A stretch of 64,000 nt of DNA from assembly GCA_014549065.1 (NCBI GenBank), contig JACDOX010000007.1, positions 9,283,648 through 9,347,647 of the forward strand, in the 5' to 3' direction. The position numbers were made by a program, and so were the translations under genes. Below the pieces are notes generated by a model. It saw nothing but the letters and a program-made list of their open reading frames with translations, made no database searches and was not told the DNA's origin. This stretch comes from Cardinalis cardinalis. Lineage: Eukaryota; Chordata; Aves; Passeriformes; Cardinalidae. Positions 29,201 to 44,200 of the stretch are shown one piece after another (within the stretch, counting starts at the first letter, position 1; each line of letters starts with the position of its first letter).

Positions 29201-32200
29201 ACTCCTTTCTCTTCTTTTGAGGAAAATTAATCTTGTGTTGTAAAATACCAGTGATTTCATCTTGTATAATACAGATTACATCTCTTAATATAGATTATTA
29301 TAATACAGATTACATATATTGCATCATATATTACATCTTGTATAATACTATATGGAATACTATAAAACAGAAGTCTTGACATGCTCACAATACCTGATCT
29401 CTAAGTCAGGTTGAACTTGGAAATGGATTTAAATCCCCACAGCATGGGGGAGTTCTTAATCTGTATTTTGCCATAAGTCTGTGGGGTGAGGTAAGGTATC
29501 ACAAGAATCTTGTCCATTCCATTAAGGTGGTTTACTGATTTACAAATACTGCTGGGACACTTCATAGGAGGAGTGGATTGATGAAACAAGAAGAGATCAA
29601 GCAGAGAAAATTTTAGAGGAACTGCATTTAATTGCTTAGATCACCAGTATGAGGCAATCTAATCTTCAACACTCTGCTTGTAAGGTGACTTTTCTATGTA
29701 CCTAAATCATTTGGTTTAGTTGATTTTGTCCTTTTGTTCCTTTCTCTTTGTTTCTTCTTCTTCTTAGGAAGGGGGAAGCTATTCAGCCAAGATCACTACT
29801 TTCTAATTCCTTGTTTTGTGCTTAAATAGCTTATAAGTACTATCTATTTTTTTTACCATATTTGGTATTTTGGAGCTTGACTATTTATTAGTGAGGTGTT
29901 CTTCCTAAATGTTTGACTTTCTCAGCCTCAAAGAGAANAGAGAAGCCCTGATCAGTACCTTTNAGGTTTAGTGCATGTGCTATATATCAGAATTCCTGAA
30001 GTTTGATAATTAATCAGTGGACGGAAGAGAACTGGCTTNTGTTATTTACCTTGCTATTCAAAGGCCTTGGAGTGAGATTCTGAGGAAGAGATTGTTTGAC
30101 AGAAATTCTTTGCATAAGCGGTAACTGCCGTTACAGATCAAACTGCTTATAGTAAGGCAGAGAATTGAATGCAGAGTTTTCATCAAAGCCAAAATTGATG
30201 TGGCAGGCCCCAGGATTTTGCATCAATCTTGCCATTAGTGTCTATTTACTTCACATATGAAAAAGGTGGTTAGCAGTAAGGCAGGTAAACTGTAGATGAA
30301 AAGAATGAAGGTAACTAAACAAAAAAAATTTGTGAAGATATCATGAAACTAGAAACAGTGCATAAAGGAGATAATGCTCCTTACTATGATAAATAAAATC
30401 AAGTATAACAAAAAATGTGACAGATGAGTAGCTTATATGGAGCTATGTTGGCTTTCTAAATTGCATNTTATGTTTGTACACTGAATTATTAAAGGCTTCT
30501 TTCACACCACACTGTCTTTCTGTCAACTTTGCCACAGCAAATGCTGGGCAGCCACAATATCACGATTTCCATCAATTATCTTTTGGTGCTAAAATTACTA
30601 CAGAGCATCAAGTTAGAAGTGAAGCCAAAACCAGTACTAAATTGTTTGGTGTATAAAGACCTGGGAGTGTTTTTTTCTACCTTTATGTCGTACATTTAAA
30701 AGTAACTTGTTTGCTTAGAGTTTAACTGTACTTGTTTTTATATGTTGTGTTCTAGCTGTTCTTTGTAGAGAAATGTTGCCTTTTGTATAATATTAATATC
30801 AGCTGAAGGTAATAGCTGTTCTGCTCAGGTGATTGAGCTAACACATCAATAATAATAAAAATATTAGGCACAGTTGTTAATAAATATATATTTGGGTTCT
30901 AGATTAAAAATTTTGAAACTCTAGTTATTCACTTAAATGAAATTTATGTCTATGAAAGTCTGTGCACTGCCTAATTTTTGCCTTGTGTTCTTGCATATTG
31001 TCATGGACTCAGTCAAAGCAGATGCTCTCCAACAGATCGAGTACCATATTTCGTTCTCTCTATGTAAACTTACTTTTATTGGCTCTTCCTTATAGTTTTT
31101 CAGAATAGAGAGCATAATTGTTACAGGATTTCTTGCTATGAAAAAAGTGTTTATTCTGCTCAGTTTTCTTACTGTCTTGTTTACAGTTTTTCTTTGGTTT
31201 ATTCAAGGGCATTGGGAGTTCCAGTGACAGACTACACTTTTGAAGACTGTCAGCTGGCTTTGGCTGAGGGACAGCTTCGTCTACCTTCAGATACATGTCT
31301 TTTAGAATTTGCAAAGCTTGTGAGAAGCCTTGGGTGAGCATATACAGTATTTATATGTAAGGTGCATCTTTATTATATATCTGTAGTTTTTCCCATCATG
31401 TAACAATATTGCATTTATGAGTATAAATGGAGTGTTGTCATCTTACAATCAGGGAAACACAAGTGTAAAATCAAAACAGTACTGTGCTTCACTTGCAAGC
31501 AGCACCCCTGAATCCTAATGAGTAGAGTAGGTTGTAAAATTCTTATTTTCCATCTGACAAGTGAGCAGAGTGGGTCTGAAGCATTCATTCCTGAGCTGGA
31601 AGACAGTTTCTGAAGATCATCAGGAATACCGTGGGATTCCTAATATTTGATACAGTTGAGAGTCAATTGCCTTTTCGTCTGACATCTGTGGAGGGAAAAC
31701 AAATGCTGCCAACAGCAATCTTGTGACTGGATTAACCTTGTAATAGTGAGGACAGAGGAGTCACCCTTTCCTGTAAAGGACAAGGTGGTGGTTGATCTTT
31801 TGAGCAGGTCACTGCCAGATGGACTTTCTAATGTAGCTGTAGCTCAATGCATGCAGCATGGGTCCTCTCTTCTTTCTTCCCATAGTGCCATTTCCTGCTA
31901 GCTCTACCTTTCAAAAAAACCTCAGCAAACCTGAAAATTTTACATAAACCAAGTAGTAGAACTTGCTGCTATTTTCCAGTTTTTCTCCTGCTTCTCCAGT
32001 GATCTTATTGAGGAACTACGAACTAAATGTACAGCCTCATCCTATTAACTCTCAATATGCAAACACCTTTTTTCATTTACTTGTCTCATCACCTGAAAGT
32101 ATAGAGCATGGTTTAATGTTTCCATTGTGTATTTTATTTCCTTTCACTTATTTTTCCTTCATCTTCAGCTTGCGTACATAAATGAAAATAAAGANGAAAA

Positions 32201-35200
32201 AGCTCTGTTGGAGAATAAGGAATGTGGGACGGCACACATAATGAATTCAGATGACAAGCATGTACTAATCTATTGTCAGGGCTTCCATCTGAAAAACTTC
32301 CATTAGGATAGGAGAGACTTNTAGGGGAAAATAAAGATTCTCACTTTGTTTAAAAGGCTCTGAATTTACAATACTAAGGAAGAAAAACAAGTAAAACAAA
32401 ACAAACCAACCACCCACGTCTCTTATTATGCAGCTGATAATCCCAGGATTCAGTTTAATCCTCTTGTTGTGTGGCTTCTGTCTGCTCAATTTAAAGCTGT
32501 TCTTTTAAATTATGCTTTTGTTTTGGCCTCTGAAATGGTTACATGCATTTGTGAGTGAGGTTCACTGCAGCCCAGAAGCTCTCTCTCTGGTATGAGCAAT
32601 TAATCCTTGGTGAAATATAATCCTCTCTGAATTTGGGCGTGTGCCAATAAGAAGGATATTATGCTGATATTTTTCTGGCACAATTGGATGAAGATTGTAA
32701 TATGACTTCATCTCTAATGCACATTTGATAATAATGTAGNCATTTTGCTGTTTATTCAAAGGTTTTGAGGTCAGGGAGGCATTAAGATCGTCCACTAGCA
32801 TCCCTAAATAACTGGAAAAGTAGATTTTATCCAATGGATTTTTCATCCAGTCTTAATACTGATTTTGAGAAATTACATACTTTCAAGATAACATCCAATT
32901 TTAAGATTCCTATAGTAAAGCAAATTCAGAGTTATTTTTGGTTTCTATTTTTCGAAATCAACTTACACCTCAGTTTGCTCTACTGAAGAGCTACTTCTGT
33001 GCACATTATGTGTCTACAGGATTCATTATCATTGTCTGTAAAATTTGCTTAGCCTGTGCTCAGCTGGATGGGATCCAGTCCAGAATCCATGCAGGCACAG
33101 CAGTGAGTTCTCATGCTTCATCTAAGGAAGAGCTTGGGCTGTACAGCTGGCTTGTACCAAACTCTGTGATAAAATGACTGCTTTTTCAATGAGATCAGTT
33201 GATCATAGACTTATCTTCTCAAATTGTGCATTCATTACTCCTCAAGGAGTCATGTTTCTCTTCAGTCTGGTAGTTTGTCTGACCAACAAGCTAATTGCTA
33301 AACTATGTGCAGTCATTTGATGACTTATTCTGTAAGTGATTGCCCCACTGTTTAAAGTGAATTTTTACTTGAACTGATTCTATTGCCATGTTCTGGACAT
33401 TGAATCTTGTTTGGATTTTGTGCCTTACTAAAGCCCCTTTGAATATCTTCTCCTTCAGGAAGTGTTAATCCAGTTAATTAAGTCTAGTCTGTCTTTTTAT
33501 GAGATGCTTCTTATGAGTTGCTTTAGGGTAGTTGCCTGCAAGGAGATCCTTGAGTTCTGATTTNAATTGATTTGCTCCTATTGTTTCAAGCTTCTCTTTG
33601 TTCTAATTTCCAATATTACCTCATCGAGTTGACCATGAGGATCCTTTCAGTCAATGCAGCTGTAAGCTACCAAGATCTGCCAGGACCTCAGGCCTGGTGC
33701 CTGTCTATTCTTGCTCAACAGCTTCTACCATCCTGACTACAATGCAGACTTCTGCTCTCCATGTATGTCTGAAATGGCCCAGACTTTAGGTAGAACTTTG
33801 TGTCCCCAGAGTAATAACCCTCACAGCTAACTACCTGTGCTGTGACTTCAGAGAGCTCAGAGGTCATCTATAACCAGGAAGAACCCTCTGGAGGATGTTT
33901 ATCTTCTGCATTTGTGATAAAAGCAGTGCTCTCCACTACAGGAGGGTGATGATGGATCNGGCATGATAGCAAATACCAGCCCTGGTAGCCCCTGCTTTTG
34001 TGGATCAAGGCATGGTGTGCCCGGAGTATTCAAGAAGGTCAGTTTTGCAGTTTTTCAGTATACTTGCTCTATGATGGCAAGAAGTTGCACACAAGTNCAT
34101 CAGCAGACATAAAGCTGAATCCATTGTGCTTTTCTGGCTTAGGGCATGTTTCTCTGTGCTTGCAGTTTCCAGTAGCTAGCTACAAGATCCAGCTGTTCTT
34201 CAGCTCTCTGAAGGTTTTTGGCAGGTTCCCAGCATGCAAGAAATAAGCTTATTTTCAAATAGTCAAATGTAGCTAAAACTAGCTTACTTGCTAAAAATAG
34301 TGATAATTATGCTGTAAAATATTCTACCTTGAGGGATCTGGTTTTCCTTGTCAAGTCTGCTGTGAAAAATTTGATGTTCAGATCTGTTAATCTTGAAAAG
34401 TGTCCTTTCCATCTTCATGGACTCAGGAATACTTCCTGTTCTCTTTAGTATGCACTGACCTAAAAAATGAAGCAAAACACCACAACAGCAAATAATTTTA
34501 TATATCATAAAGCCTAGATCCTGCATGGAAACTATTAAGCCAACAAGCGTGATTTCATGAGGGAAGACATTTGTTGTGGGCTTTCTATAATTCATGGCCT
34601 CCATTGGGATAACAGTAACAATTGTAAAGGAATTGGGACATTCAGACCTTTTCACATTGGTTCAGAATCTATTGTGAGATTTGCACTTGGCTTCTGAAGA
34701 CTTCAATTTAACCGCTTATGGTCATCCACGTATTAATGACTTCCTGGTTTTGAAGGGCTAGAGGGAAGTGAGCCCACNTTGGATGACCAGAAGCACAATG
34801 CTGTCATACTCAAGTTGAAGCCATTTGCCTCACTGATCCACATACTACTTTTGAGATTGCCTTACACCTCTTTCTGTATTTACAAAGCATAAACCACAAG
34901 ATGCCTGTAAGATTTGGGGTGAGCTGTGTTACTTCCCATACAGGATTTTGCCTTCAAGCTTCTATAGCTGTTCAGGCTTAATTACTGGTGAAGAGGAGAT
35001 CTTACAAGTCTTGAGTGCTACCCACCAAATGAGTGGTCCCTCAGTTCTAGAGGGTGAATTTTGAGACAATTCATTGTAAACAAAATCTCTCTGATTTAGA
35101 CACACACGTTACACTACATATTCTGCGTCAGTGGGGGCTTATCCCAAGGGAGGATTTACATGCCAGCTGTCCTGGTGCTACAGTTAAAATCCAGTGCAGC

Positions 35201-38200
35201 CACTACTCTGGGATGTATTATCAGTGGGCACTTCTTGCATGTAATCCTNCATGTGAGAAGATGAGTTTTGTGTGCATGTCAAATCCTCTATGGATTTTTT
35301 TTGTTATTGTTCCTTCTACTTTTCTACTTGATCATGGAAAATTAATGTTTGCAGAAGGGTGTCTCATTCTTTTTTCCACTGTCTAGCACTAAATCTTGAG
35401 ATAAGTGCTTTAATGCTAGGATGGAGAATTTGTGAATTTTGTATAGGAGCCATGGGTTTCTGGAAGAATTCTTGCATGTTCAAGTCTTATAATTCAGAAA
35501 TACAGGTCTTGGCATGGTTTAGTTAGTACATATTGGTAAGTCAGTATAGGTCATGACAAAAGCCATGGGAGTTGTNTTTTTACTTAAGAGTTGTAATGTC
35601 TGGAGGGGTCACTACAGCAAGCAATCAGGTTCTGGAGCTGGTGTATCAGATCATCTTCCTAGCAGAAATGCTCTTATCTTTTTTCAGAAGCTCCTCAGAA
35701 TGCTGATATTAAGCATTTTATTCATTCTTGTTGCTGAGAGGAAGCTGCTGAAGAGTCCCAGCTGCAGTCTGGGAACAGTTCTGGTGTAAGCTTCTCAGTT
35801 GTGTGAATAACTGCTTTTCCTTGTCTGCAGCAGCAAGCAGCAAAACAGGCAACTGCAGAAGGACATTGTAGGAGACTTTACTGGCATCTTTTGTCTTCAG
35901 AGTGGAAAGATGCCCAAGTTACCCTGAATCAGTTCAGAGGAGACCTGATCCAGATGTGCTTGATNTTGTATTAGGGAGAAAAGCTGCTTTTCTTTACATC
36001 GTACCTGCAGCACTGTTTATTATATTCGTAGTAAGATTATTCAGTAGGGCTTTTTTGTTTGGTTTTTTTTTGTTGTTGTTGTTAGCCTTTTTTTTTTTTT
36101 TTTTGCAAAACCAAACCAGGAAGCTTGACTTAGGGAAAAATCCAACCAACAACCACGCAGTAGATATCTATATAAGTATAAAGTTATTCATCCATCACTG
36201 TCTGGTTTTGCAATGGGGAAGGACTAAGGAAATTCTGTAGCTGTAGGAACTACAAGAATTTTGTTTGGATTACCTCATAATGGTGTNCAACTCAAGACTG
36301 AATGTGAAAAATGAGGACTCATAAACAGGATTAACAGTATAATCACTATTACGTAATCCCTGAATTTTTTTTTTTAGGTAAGATGCATCATGTCCTTCCT
36401 GTTCAGTGACATTAGTAAATTTGGAAACATAATTGGTTTATCTTAGTGTCCTACAATACAGCCATTTTCAGGTGACCTAAATTCCACCTGGATCTCTGTG
36501 CTTGGAATTTATTGGCTANTTCTAGACTGTGTTTCTTCCTGTTGAACTGCTTACACATATGGCTTGTAATCAAGGTAGACTAAAAGACATGAGTTTGTCC
36601 AGGGTTCTTAAGCCCTTGCAGTGATTCCTGATACAGCTTGAGAACTAATGGAAGCTTTAAAACTACAGAAATACATTATTTGATAATAAAGTTGTGTAAT
36701 AATTCTGAAACCAGACTTTGTAATGCTTTACACCATAATCATCCATTTTTTCATTTGATATTTTGAAATACATATTGTTAAAACTGGGTTAATTTTTAAA
36801 ATGTGCAAAANTAATATACTTTATAGGCTGAAGCCAGAAACACTTGAAGATGATCTNGATAAATATGCTGCCAGTGTCATGAAAATGAAGAAGAAAATGG
36901 TTGATCTCAAAGAATTTTCAGCCTACTTGGAATTTCCAGTTTCTCAGACATTAGAAAGTATGTTTGCACTTTTTGATGAGGTAAGAAGCAACATTAAGTT
37001 TTAGAAATTTACTGCTTTTGGTAAACTCCACTTTAGCCTACTTCTGTTTCAATTGAATTCACTGATGTCTGCTTTCTGAACATTATACGATAAAATTTGC
37101 TTACTGCACTTCCCTTTCAACAAGGTAAGGGCACCTATCATCAGCTAAATAAAGCATTCCTTCAGCTAGAACTTAAAAGGAATATCAGCTGGACAAAAAC
37201 TATCTCTTTTCTAGATGCAAAATATGAAGAGGAAGGAAGGTAAGGTCAGGCTAGACCTCTGCTGCTGCTCATTGCAGATGAATGCAGTGTCTGTTAGCTG
37301 ATATTTTGTTTATCTTGTAAATAAATGACTTGTTCTTCTACAAGCCTGAAACCTGAAGGATCTTGGCAAGTGAGCCAGTTTTTCATTCCTCTGGCATCAG
37401 TCAGAATGAGGAAATGACTATTATCTTTGTGTGGATGAGGTGCTGTCTGGACCAGGAGGTGGATATGTCCACAGTGTTCTCTCTTGGAGCAGATGTCCTG
37501 TATTCAGGGCTTAAATTAGGGTGCATTGTCCTCTGGTTCCCTGGTTTTTATTTCAGCCCAGTGATTCAGATGCTTTAATGGAAAAATCTTAAATATGCAA
37601 GTGAAGGGTGACAGTAGCAGTGCTGTCTTTCAAGAATATTTAAANTGTGACTTTTGACTGAGACTGTGAAAAGAATCTGCAAAGCTTTCACCCAGGTTGT
37701 TGTCCTCATGCGATTTCATTTCAGTGAGACTTTTTTTGTCATGGCGCATGTAACAATCTTTCTGAATATTCTGCATTTTTAGCAACTGTTAGTTATTTAT
37801 GAAAATTCTCAGAAAAACTGCGGTATTTTGATGGGAGGTTTTCCTTCACAGAATGAAGCTGGTGTAATTGACATTCGGGAATTTGTCATTGCTCTGTCAG
37901 TTGTCTGTAAGCCATCCAAAACTCTGGAAACCATTCAGCTGGCATTTCAGGTAAGCTGCATTTTCTTGGTCTATGTAGTTTACTTATTTTTAGAAATTAC
38001 TAATACTGGCATTAGACTCAATAGATGTTTCCACATTTCCTTTTAATACTTGATTATGTTTAAAAACAGTATTAATGGAAAGTTAGATTAAGAGTGCGTG
38101 TTAACAGGGAATGCATTGCAAATGTAAGTTGTGTAAAATTATGAATGCTTGCTGTTTATAATTGTTCTCTGTAGAGCTCTGGCAGAATCTGTTTTAGCAA

Positions 38201-41200
38201 ATTAAGTTTCAAACCTCAAGTCCTTTGTACAGATTCCTCTAAACAAAGTCTGTTGAATAGTACTTACTACTCTTAGAATGTTTCTAACAAATCTAATTTT
38301 TCAAGTTAATAAAANACATTTTTTAAAATTTCCTACATGTTAATAGAATTTTTTTATTTCCTTTTTTCTTCTTGTTAAAATTTTCTTCCCTCTTAGTCTT
38401 ACCATGTATGTGTGGTGGTCCTGCAGTCTTTGTCCAGACTTGATGCTTCCCAGAAGTGCTCCTGATCTTGCTCTAGCCTTGGTGGTTTGTTGTAGCATCA
38501 CCATAGATTGTTAATGCAAGCTTTTTGGGAAAGTGACACCAGCAATGCTTAACCAATGAGTTTCTGACACCTTGATTTATTACTTTTCAATTAATTTCTT
38601 TAATATTACTGTTTCAAAATGCAAACTCTGCTGCATCCTGCATCATCNTTTCCCTTTGCCTTGAATTCACATGGTCTTCAGTATTACTGAAACTGAGAAG
38701 TGCTAAGTCTTGATGCTGTCTTCACTAGTGAATGCATGGAGCTCAGAGCATTCACTTGCATGGTGCTACATTGCAGCCTTATTTTCTGTGTAGTTGTATT
38801 CAGCTTCTTCAGCATGATGACTTTAAATATGTGCTGCTGAAGAAATGAGGCTCCTGTGAATGCTTAGTGTCACATGTATCATTCTTAGCCTTCAGCCAGA
38901 ATCCAATAAATTTGGCAAAGGAGGATGGAGCAAAAATATTTATTTCCTACAAATATTGTGGGAAATCTGCCATTAGTAGCTGCTGTTGTTTATTGCTGCT
39001 TCTGAGGGAAAAGCAGAAAGAAAGGTCTCTATTCTGACTCAGTCCATTTCAGCTATAAAATGACATAGAAAAATAGGTGTTGCTGGTCAGCTCTGTGTCT
39101 TCATACTAAAATGAACAAATTTGAAGTAAATATGAAGGGGATTTTGGGAAAATACTTTTTTTAAATTTAGCTGTCATGCTTGATAACATGCAAGATGATT
39201 TTATCATTTGAGAGGAAGAAAAGCTCAGTTTGGATGGTTATTTTCTTTCTGGAAGCACTTGTAGTTAATTAAACTGTTTCTTAGGAAAATTTCTGTTCTT
39301 CATTATCTTCTTCACTCCCTGACTCGTAATACATGATTTTAAGTCACTTTGTTAATATAAAATTTACAAAATATAAAGTTAGCTATAAAACTGCAGAGAA
39401 GCTTTATGCATATATTAAGAAGGTGAAGTACTCAGCAAGGGGAAGCAGGTATGGCTCATTTTGTCCTGCTAGTGATGATTGGAAGGGTTAAAAGAATTGT
39501 CAAACTGAGGAAATTTTGCTTATTCTGGGATTAAAAAATAAGCACAGAGAACCTTTTATAATTCTTTTCTACCTCCTGTCNTGACTTCACCTACAATAAG
39601 ATATTCACGCAGCTTACCTGGAGCCATTGAAGGACCTTGCTAGTTCAGGAGTGTATGACTTTGAACAGGTGCTGTCCTCTGCCACCTGCTATTTCTTTCA
39701 GGAAAAGTGCAACATTTCACATAGCTACAAGTTTTCAAAGCTAAACTGTTTAGTGTATGACTGAAGAACTTGAAAAATAGTATCATTATATGGAGTTGTT
39801 ACAAACTGGGGGTAGTGGGAGATACATGTGAGGGCTGTCCTGCCATTCAATGAGACCTCCATAGGCTGGAGATTTTGATGGGGAGAAACCTGATGAGGTT
39901 CAGCAAGGGCCAGTGCAGGGTCCTGCACCTGGGGAGGAAAACCCCAAGTGCCAGCACAGGCTGGGCTGTGACCCACTGGAGAGCAGCTCTGCAGAGAAGG
40001 ACCTGGGAGCCTTGCTGGATGACAAGCTGGCCTTGAGCCAGCNGNGCCNTTGGGGCCAGGAGGGCCAGTGGGATNCTGGGGTGCTTTGGGAAGAGTGTGG
40101 CCAGCGGGTCAAGGGAGGTGATCCTGTCCCTCTGCTTGGCTCTAGTGAGGCACATCTGGAGTGCTGTGTCCAGTTCTGGGCTCCTNAGCACAAGATAAGG
40201 AGGCAAAGGAGAGGGTCCAGCAGAGGCCACAAAGATGATTTGGGGTCTGGAGCATCTCTCTCATGAGGAGAGATTGAGGGAGCTGGCGATGTTTAGTTTG
40301 GACAAGAGAAGACTGAGAGGGGATCTCATTAATCCATATAAATATCTCAAAGGTGGGTGTCAGAACAGTGGTGCCAAACTCTTTTCAGTGGTGCCCAATG
40401 ACAGAATGAGGAGCAATGGCCATAAATCACAAGAAGTTCCACCTCAAGATGAAGAANAACTTATTTATGGCAGAGCACTGGAACAGGCTTCCCAGGGAGG
40501 TTGTGGAGTCTCCCTTTTTGGAGACATTCTGAACACACCTGGATGCACTCCAGTGCATCCTGCTTGAGGTGACCCTGCCTTGGCAGGAGGTTTGGAATAA
40601 GAGCAGCACTCCAGTGTAAGTGCTACACCTTCCCTTCCAAACTGCTAAGTAAACTAAAGGCTGTTGTAAATCTTGTCAATATAGTGTTTATACTGATAAC
40701 CCAATATTACCTGACTACTTGTCCTGTGAAAATGTAGCAAATTTTATTAAAGAAATGTCTTGGTCTTTGCCCTATTCCTGTGAAAGGGTGTGCAGGCTAG
40801 GTGCCAGGGGGCAAAAGGCAAGATTCCTGATTTGAGCATATGTTTTCTTCCGTGGAATTTCAGTATTTTTATTCCACTAAGGTGTGCTGTCTCGTGGCAA
40901 CTGCTTCTGCTTGTGTGAAAAATACATACTTATGCCTGTTTTGTTCAGTCTCATCAGTTCCCACCTTATCAATGATGTAGAGAAATTAAAAGCAAGTTTC
41001 CTAAATGGCACTTTTTACGTAGTTTGATATTTTCAGTGTTGTCATGCTTGAAAAGGAGAGAGAAATATTTCAAAATGTCCTTTCTCTCACTTCAAATTGT
41101 ATAGGCAAATTGAGTTATTTTAAGAAAGCTTAATGAAGCTGTATTTGGTACAGATGTTTTGAAGTATTCAGGTCCATTTCTCAGGGTAAAACACCATACA

Positions 41201-44200
41201 TATGCAAAAATGGAATGAGACTGTGAGCAATTATTCAAAATTATCAATCTGTCAGTAGTAAAGCTAACTCTTTCTGAGGTAACTTTTTAGGATGTAAAAG
41301 TATGCAATTGATTGTTTTCTAGAATAAATACTTGTAGAAAATTATATGCCCTCATGTATATGCCCCATGTGTACGGGTAGGGTTCTCCTGATTAATATCA
41401 TTTAGATACAGACATTTAATGCAAGCTTGCTCTTGGATTTTGGTCAAAGGAATCCAGAGTTTTACACCTGACCAAGTGGAAATGGTATCTGATTTAGGCT
41501 GACCTAAATATATCTCCCAATATTACAGACTATGTTGGAGTTCAGGCACATAGCTCAAGGGACTGAATATTGTTCTCAGTTATGTGTTTGCAGAACACGC
41601 TAGTGTTTGACAGTCTTGTTGCTGAATATCATGGTGATTCCAGTGGTTAGACATGTAAACATGGGACTTTTTTCTGATTATAGCAAGCTTTACTTTCTAA
41701 GCATACACATGTGAACTGATGATGATATTTTTTGTCCAGACTAATCTGAAATCCCTAATACATCACATCAGTCTGAGAGTGACTAGAATTTCTAATACCA
41801 ACTTTTTGGTTTTGCTTTACTTCAGTGTAGTGCCGTTTATAGGAGTCGGCATTCAGCTTTGCAATGATTTATCTTGCTGTCTTGATTCATAGCTGTACCA
41901 GTCAGAAGGCGGGACTGTAACAGAAGAGGATTTAGCTCATATTCTGAAGACTGCCATGGGTGTGTCACAAATTGATGTTACACATCTTTTTAAAGCTGTA
42001 GATGAAGNGAAAAAAGGAAAGATTACATATGGTAAGTATTCTAACTGCATGTGAACTGTCACAAAATGTCCAAGTTGCTTGCACTCATGTTGACAAAGCA
42101 ATTACATTTTTATTAAACTCTACCTTTTTTAGTTGGCTTGGTGGCTTCAATACTGATAACAGCACTGGAAACAAAGTAAATTTACATTTTTAAAAATGAG
42201 TTTCACCTTTAGTATCAAATNNCATGTTTGCATGTTTTCACTTTTTNCCTCCTCATCNAGTCACATAATATGAGGATTAGCTCCTTCAAAGTATTCTGTT
42301 CTGTGACTTCCATGTGTGTGAATGTGTATTTTTAAAGAAACATGCCTTAGCTCTGTCTTGTTGTTTTGTGTCTTTTGTCTGAGAGCAGGAAATGAGGGGG
42401 TTAACCAGGCTGCCTATTCTATAGTCTGCAGTGTAGGTGGAATGGAGGCGAGAAAGTTGCATTTGAAAAATTGAGACCTGGGTGAATAGATTGTGCTGGG
42501 AGTCAGAGTACTTATATGCTACTTCAGATTATTTGTTTTATGCAGTAAGGTTCTAAATTTAGTTGTATCATTCGAGTATGAACTGAGTTCTTGATAGCCA
42601 ACATATTAAGTATCTCCAGTAGAGATGCTTATGACATACCCTGTTCTAATTGTTTTCCCTCAGGATAATCAGTATGTATTTAATTAGCAAAAGTCTTACA
42701 AAATAATACATTAGTGTTAGTAAATCATAGTTTCTACATTAGTAATTCCTCTTTTTCAAGCATACANTATGTATGTAAAGCTTCAAATACACCGATATTT
42801 TAGAGTTACTGAAATCAGTATCAGGATAATATTGCCACTGTCCTTTCCTTTTTGCCTGACAACTGCCTTCTGTCCTTGATTCCTGCTGTACTATTCCTTT
42901 CCTTTCTGTGCCTCTATGTCACATCCCCAGCATTTCCACATCCATCCTGCCCATTGCCTTTCTCCTGCCTATCACTGTTGCTCCTTGTCTTCCAACTCAT
43001 AATGTGCAGTGACTCAGCTCTTCNCCCCACCTCCCAATCACCAGCTTCAAAAATACCAGCACAAATCTTAAGCTGGTAAGTGCAGCAAAATTTTAATTTG
43101 GCACATTTCATTGTTTGGGAATAGCTAAATTTGTAGTCATGTACAAGTGAACTCAGACCAGGTCATGCGAGTTGCCAAAGAATTAATATTTTAATATTAA
43201 TCTGTAATTGTTGCATTTAATCTGCACTTTTTCCCTAAGTGGTCATCATATGTTCCCCTCACAAGAAAATCTGGACCACTAAGCCATAGCAGTGGCCACT
43301 GGAGTGCTTGGCCCTCATTTTCACTATTTTATATCCTGTAGTCAAGAAGAGTCTTTTGTGATGGAACACAAAGCAGATAGCAGGATGATGTTTACATAAT
43401 TTCTTTGAAACTTTCCTTAGCAGTTTTTCTGAGATAAGTGCTCATTTTATAATAGAAACGTGTCATTTTAACATATCTGAAAGTTTAATGGGAGTAAATG
43501 TCCAAGTTACTAAATTACAGAATTAGAAGTTGCAAATAAACTTTTGGTATTGCATTTCTGTCTTGGGAGTTCCTGCCATAAATAATCAACCTCTTGCNTT
43601 TCTTGAGAATATGTGGAACTTCACACATGCTCAATTTGTTGCACTTACTTACTAGAAAGGAGAGGTAAAAAAACTTGCAGACCACACAATTCTGAAGATA
43701 CTGTCCAGACAAGTTCTGAGAAATCAAAGCATTGTATCTGATGGAACTAATGTTGCTTTCAATACACACAGCGGAAGTCTACTGCCAATGTCCTTTCTAG
43801 GGTGTTGGAATTTAAAGCAGGCNTATTAAGTTGAGTGTTACTTGTAAGAACAAAAGATAAAATACCTAAAGTATCAAACNTAAATTGCTGCATGCGCAGC
43901 AGAGTCCTTGAAGCCGCAGGTCTCATCTCAAAGGTAAAGCTCAGGTTGCAAGTAAACAGAATAATCAAGAGCAAAATTAAGGTTGTGAATCTGAATTATT
44001 GGAAATCTGAATTGTTGTTGCATGGTTGAAAGCACTCTGGTTGCCAAAGATGTATGTATAACTTCTCCTATACAGTGTACAGTTGGCTTAGTTGTTCAGA
44101 TGCACTTTCATTGCAATGCTTTTCCTTTTAGCCTAATACAGACAGAGGCAAGATTTATCAGTCTTAAGATATGATTCTGAAGAGTTTGAATGGGTTCTCT

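Larger units (their letters stand above)
20600..31207 (+). other. LPCAT1 intron (largest in window) with repeat copy B and a CR1
   Basis: GT-AG intron of about 10.6 kb. Contains repeat copy B (21960-22227), a CR1 fragment (25655-26025), a 20-bp tandem duplication (26214-26248) and an AT-rich patch with repeated TATAATACAGATTACAT-like words (29262-29370). Short open frames at 23144, 28392 and elsewhere look accidental. Confidence 0.85.

Noticed and set aside
34284..35386. Open frames of 110-123 codons on both strands as possible extra exons
   Set aside because: No known domain, no matching splice phases with LPCAT1 exons, and LPCAT1 is already complete across this intron.
39847..40232. Minus-strand open frames of 110-127 codons
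   Set aside because: They are antisense to a plus-strand CR1 whose sense frame matches the CR1 reverse transcriptase end.
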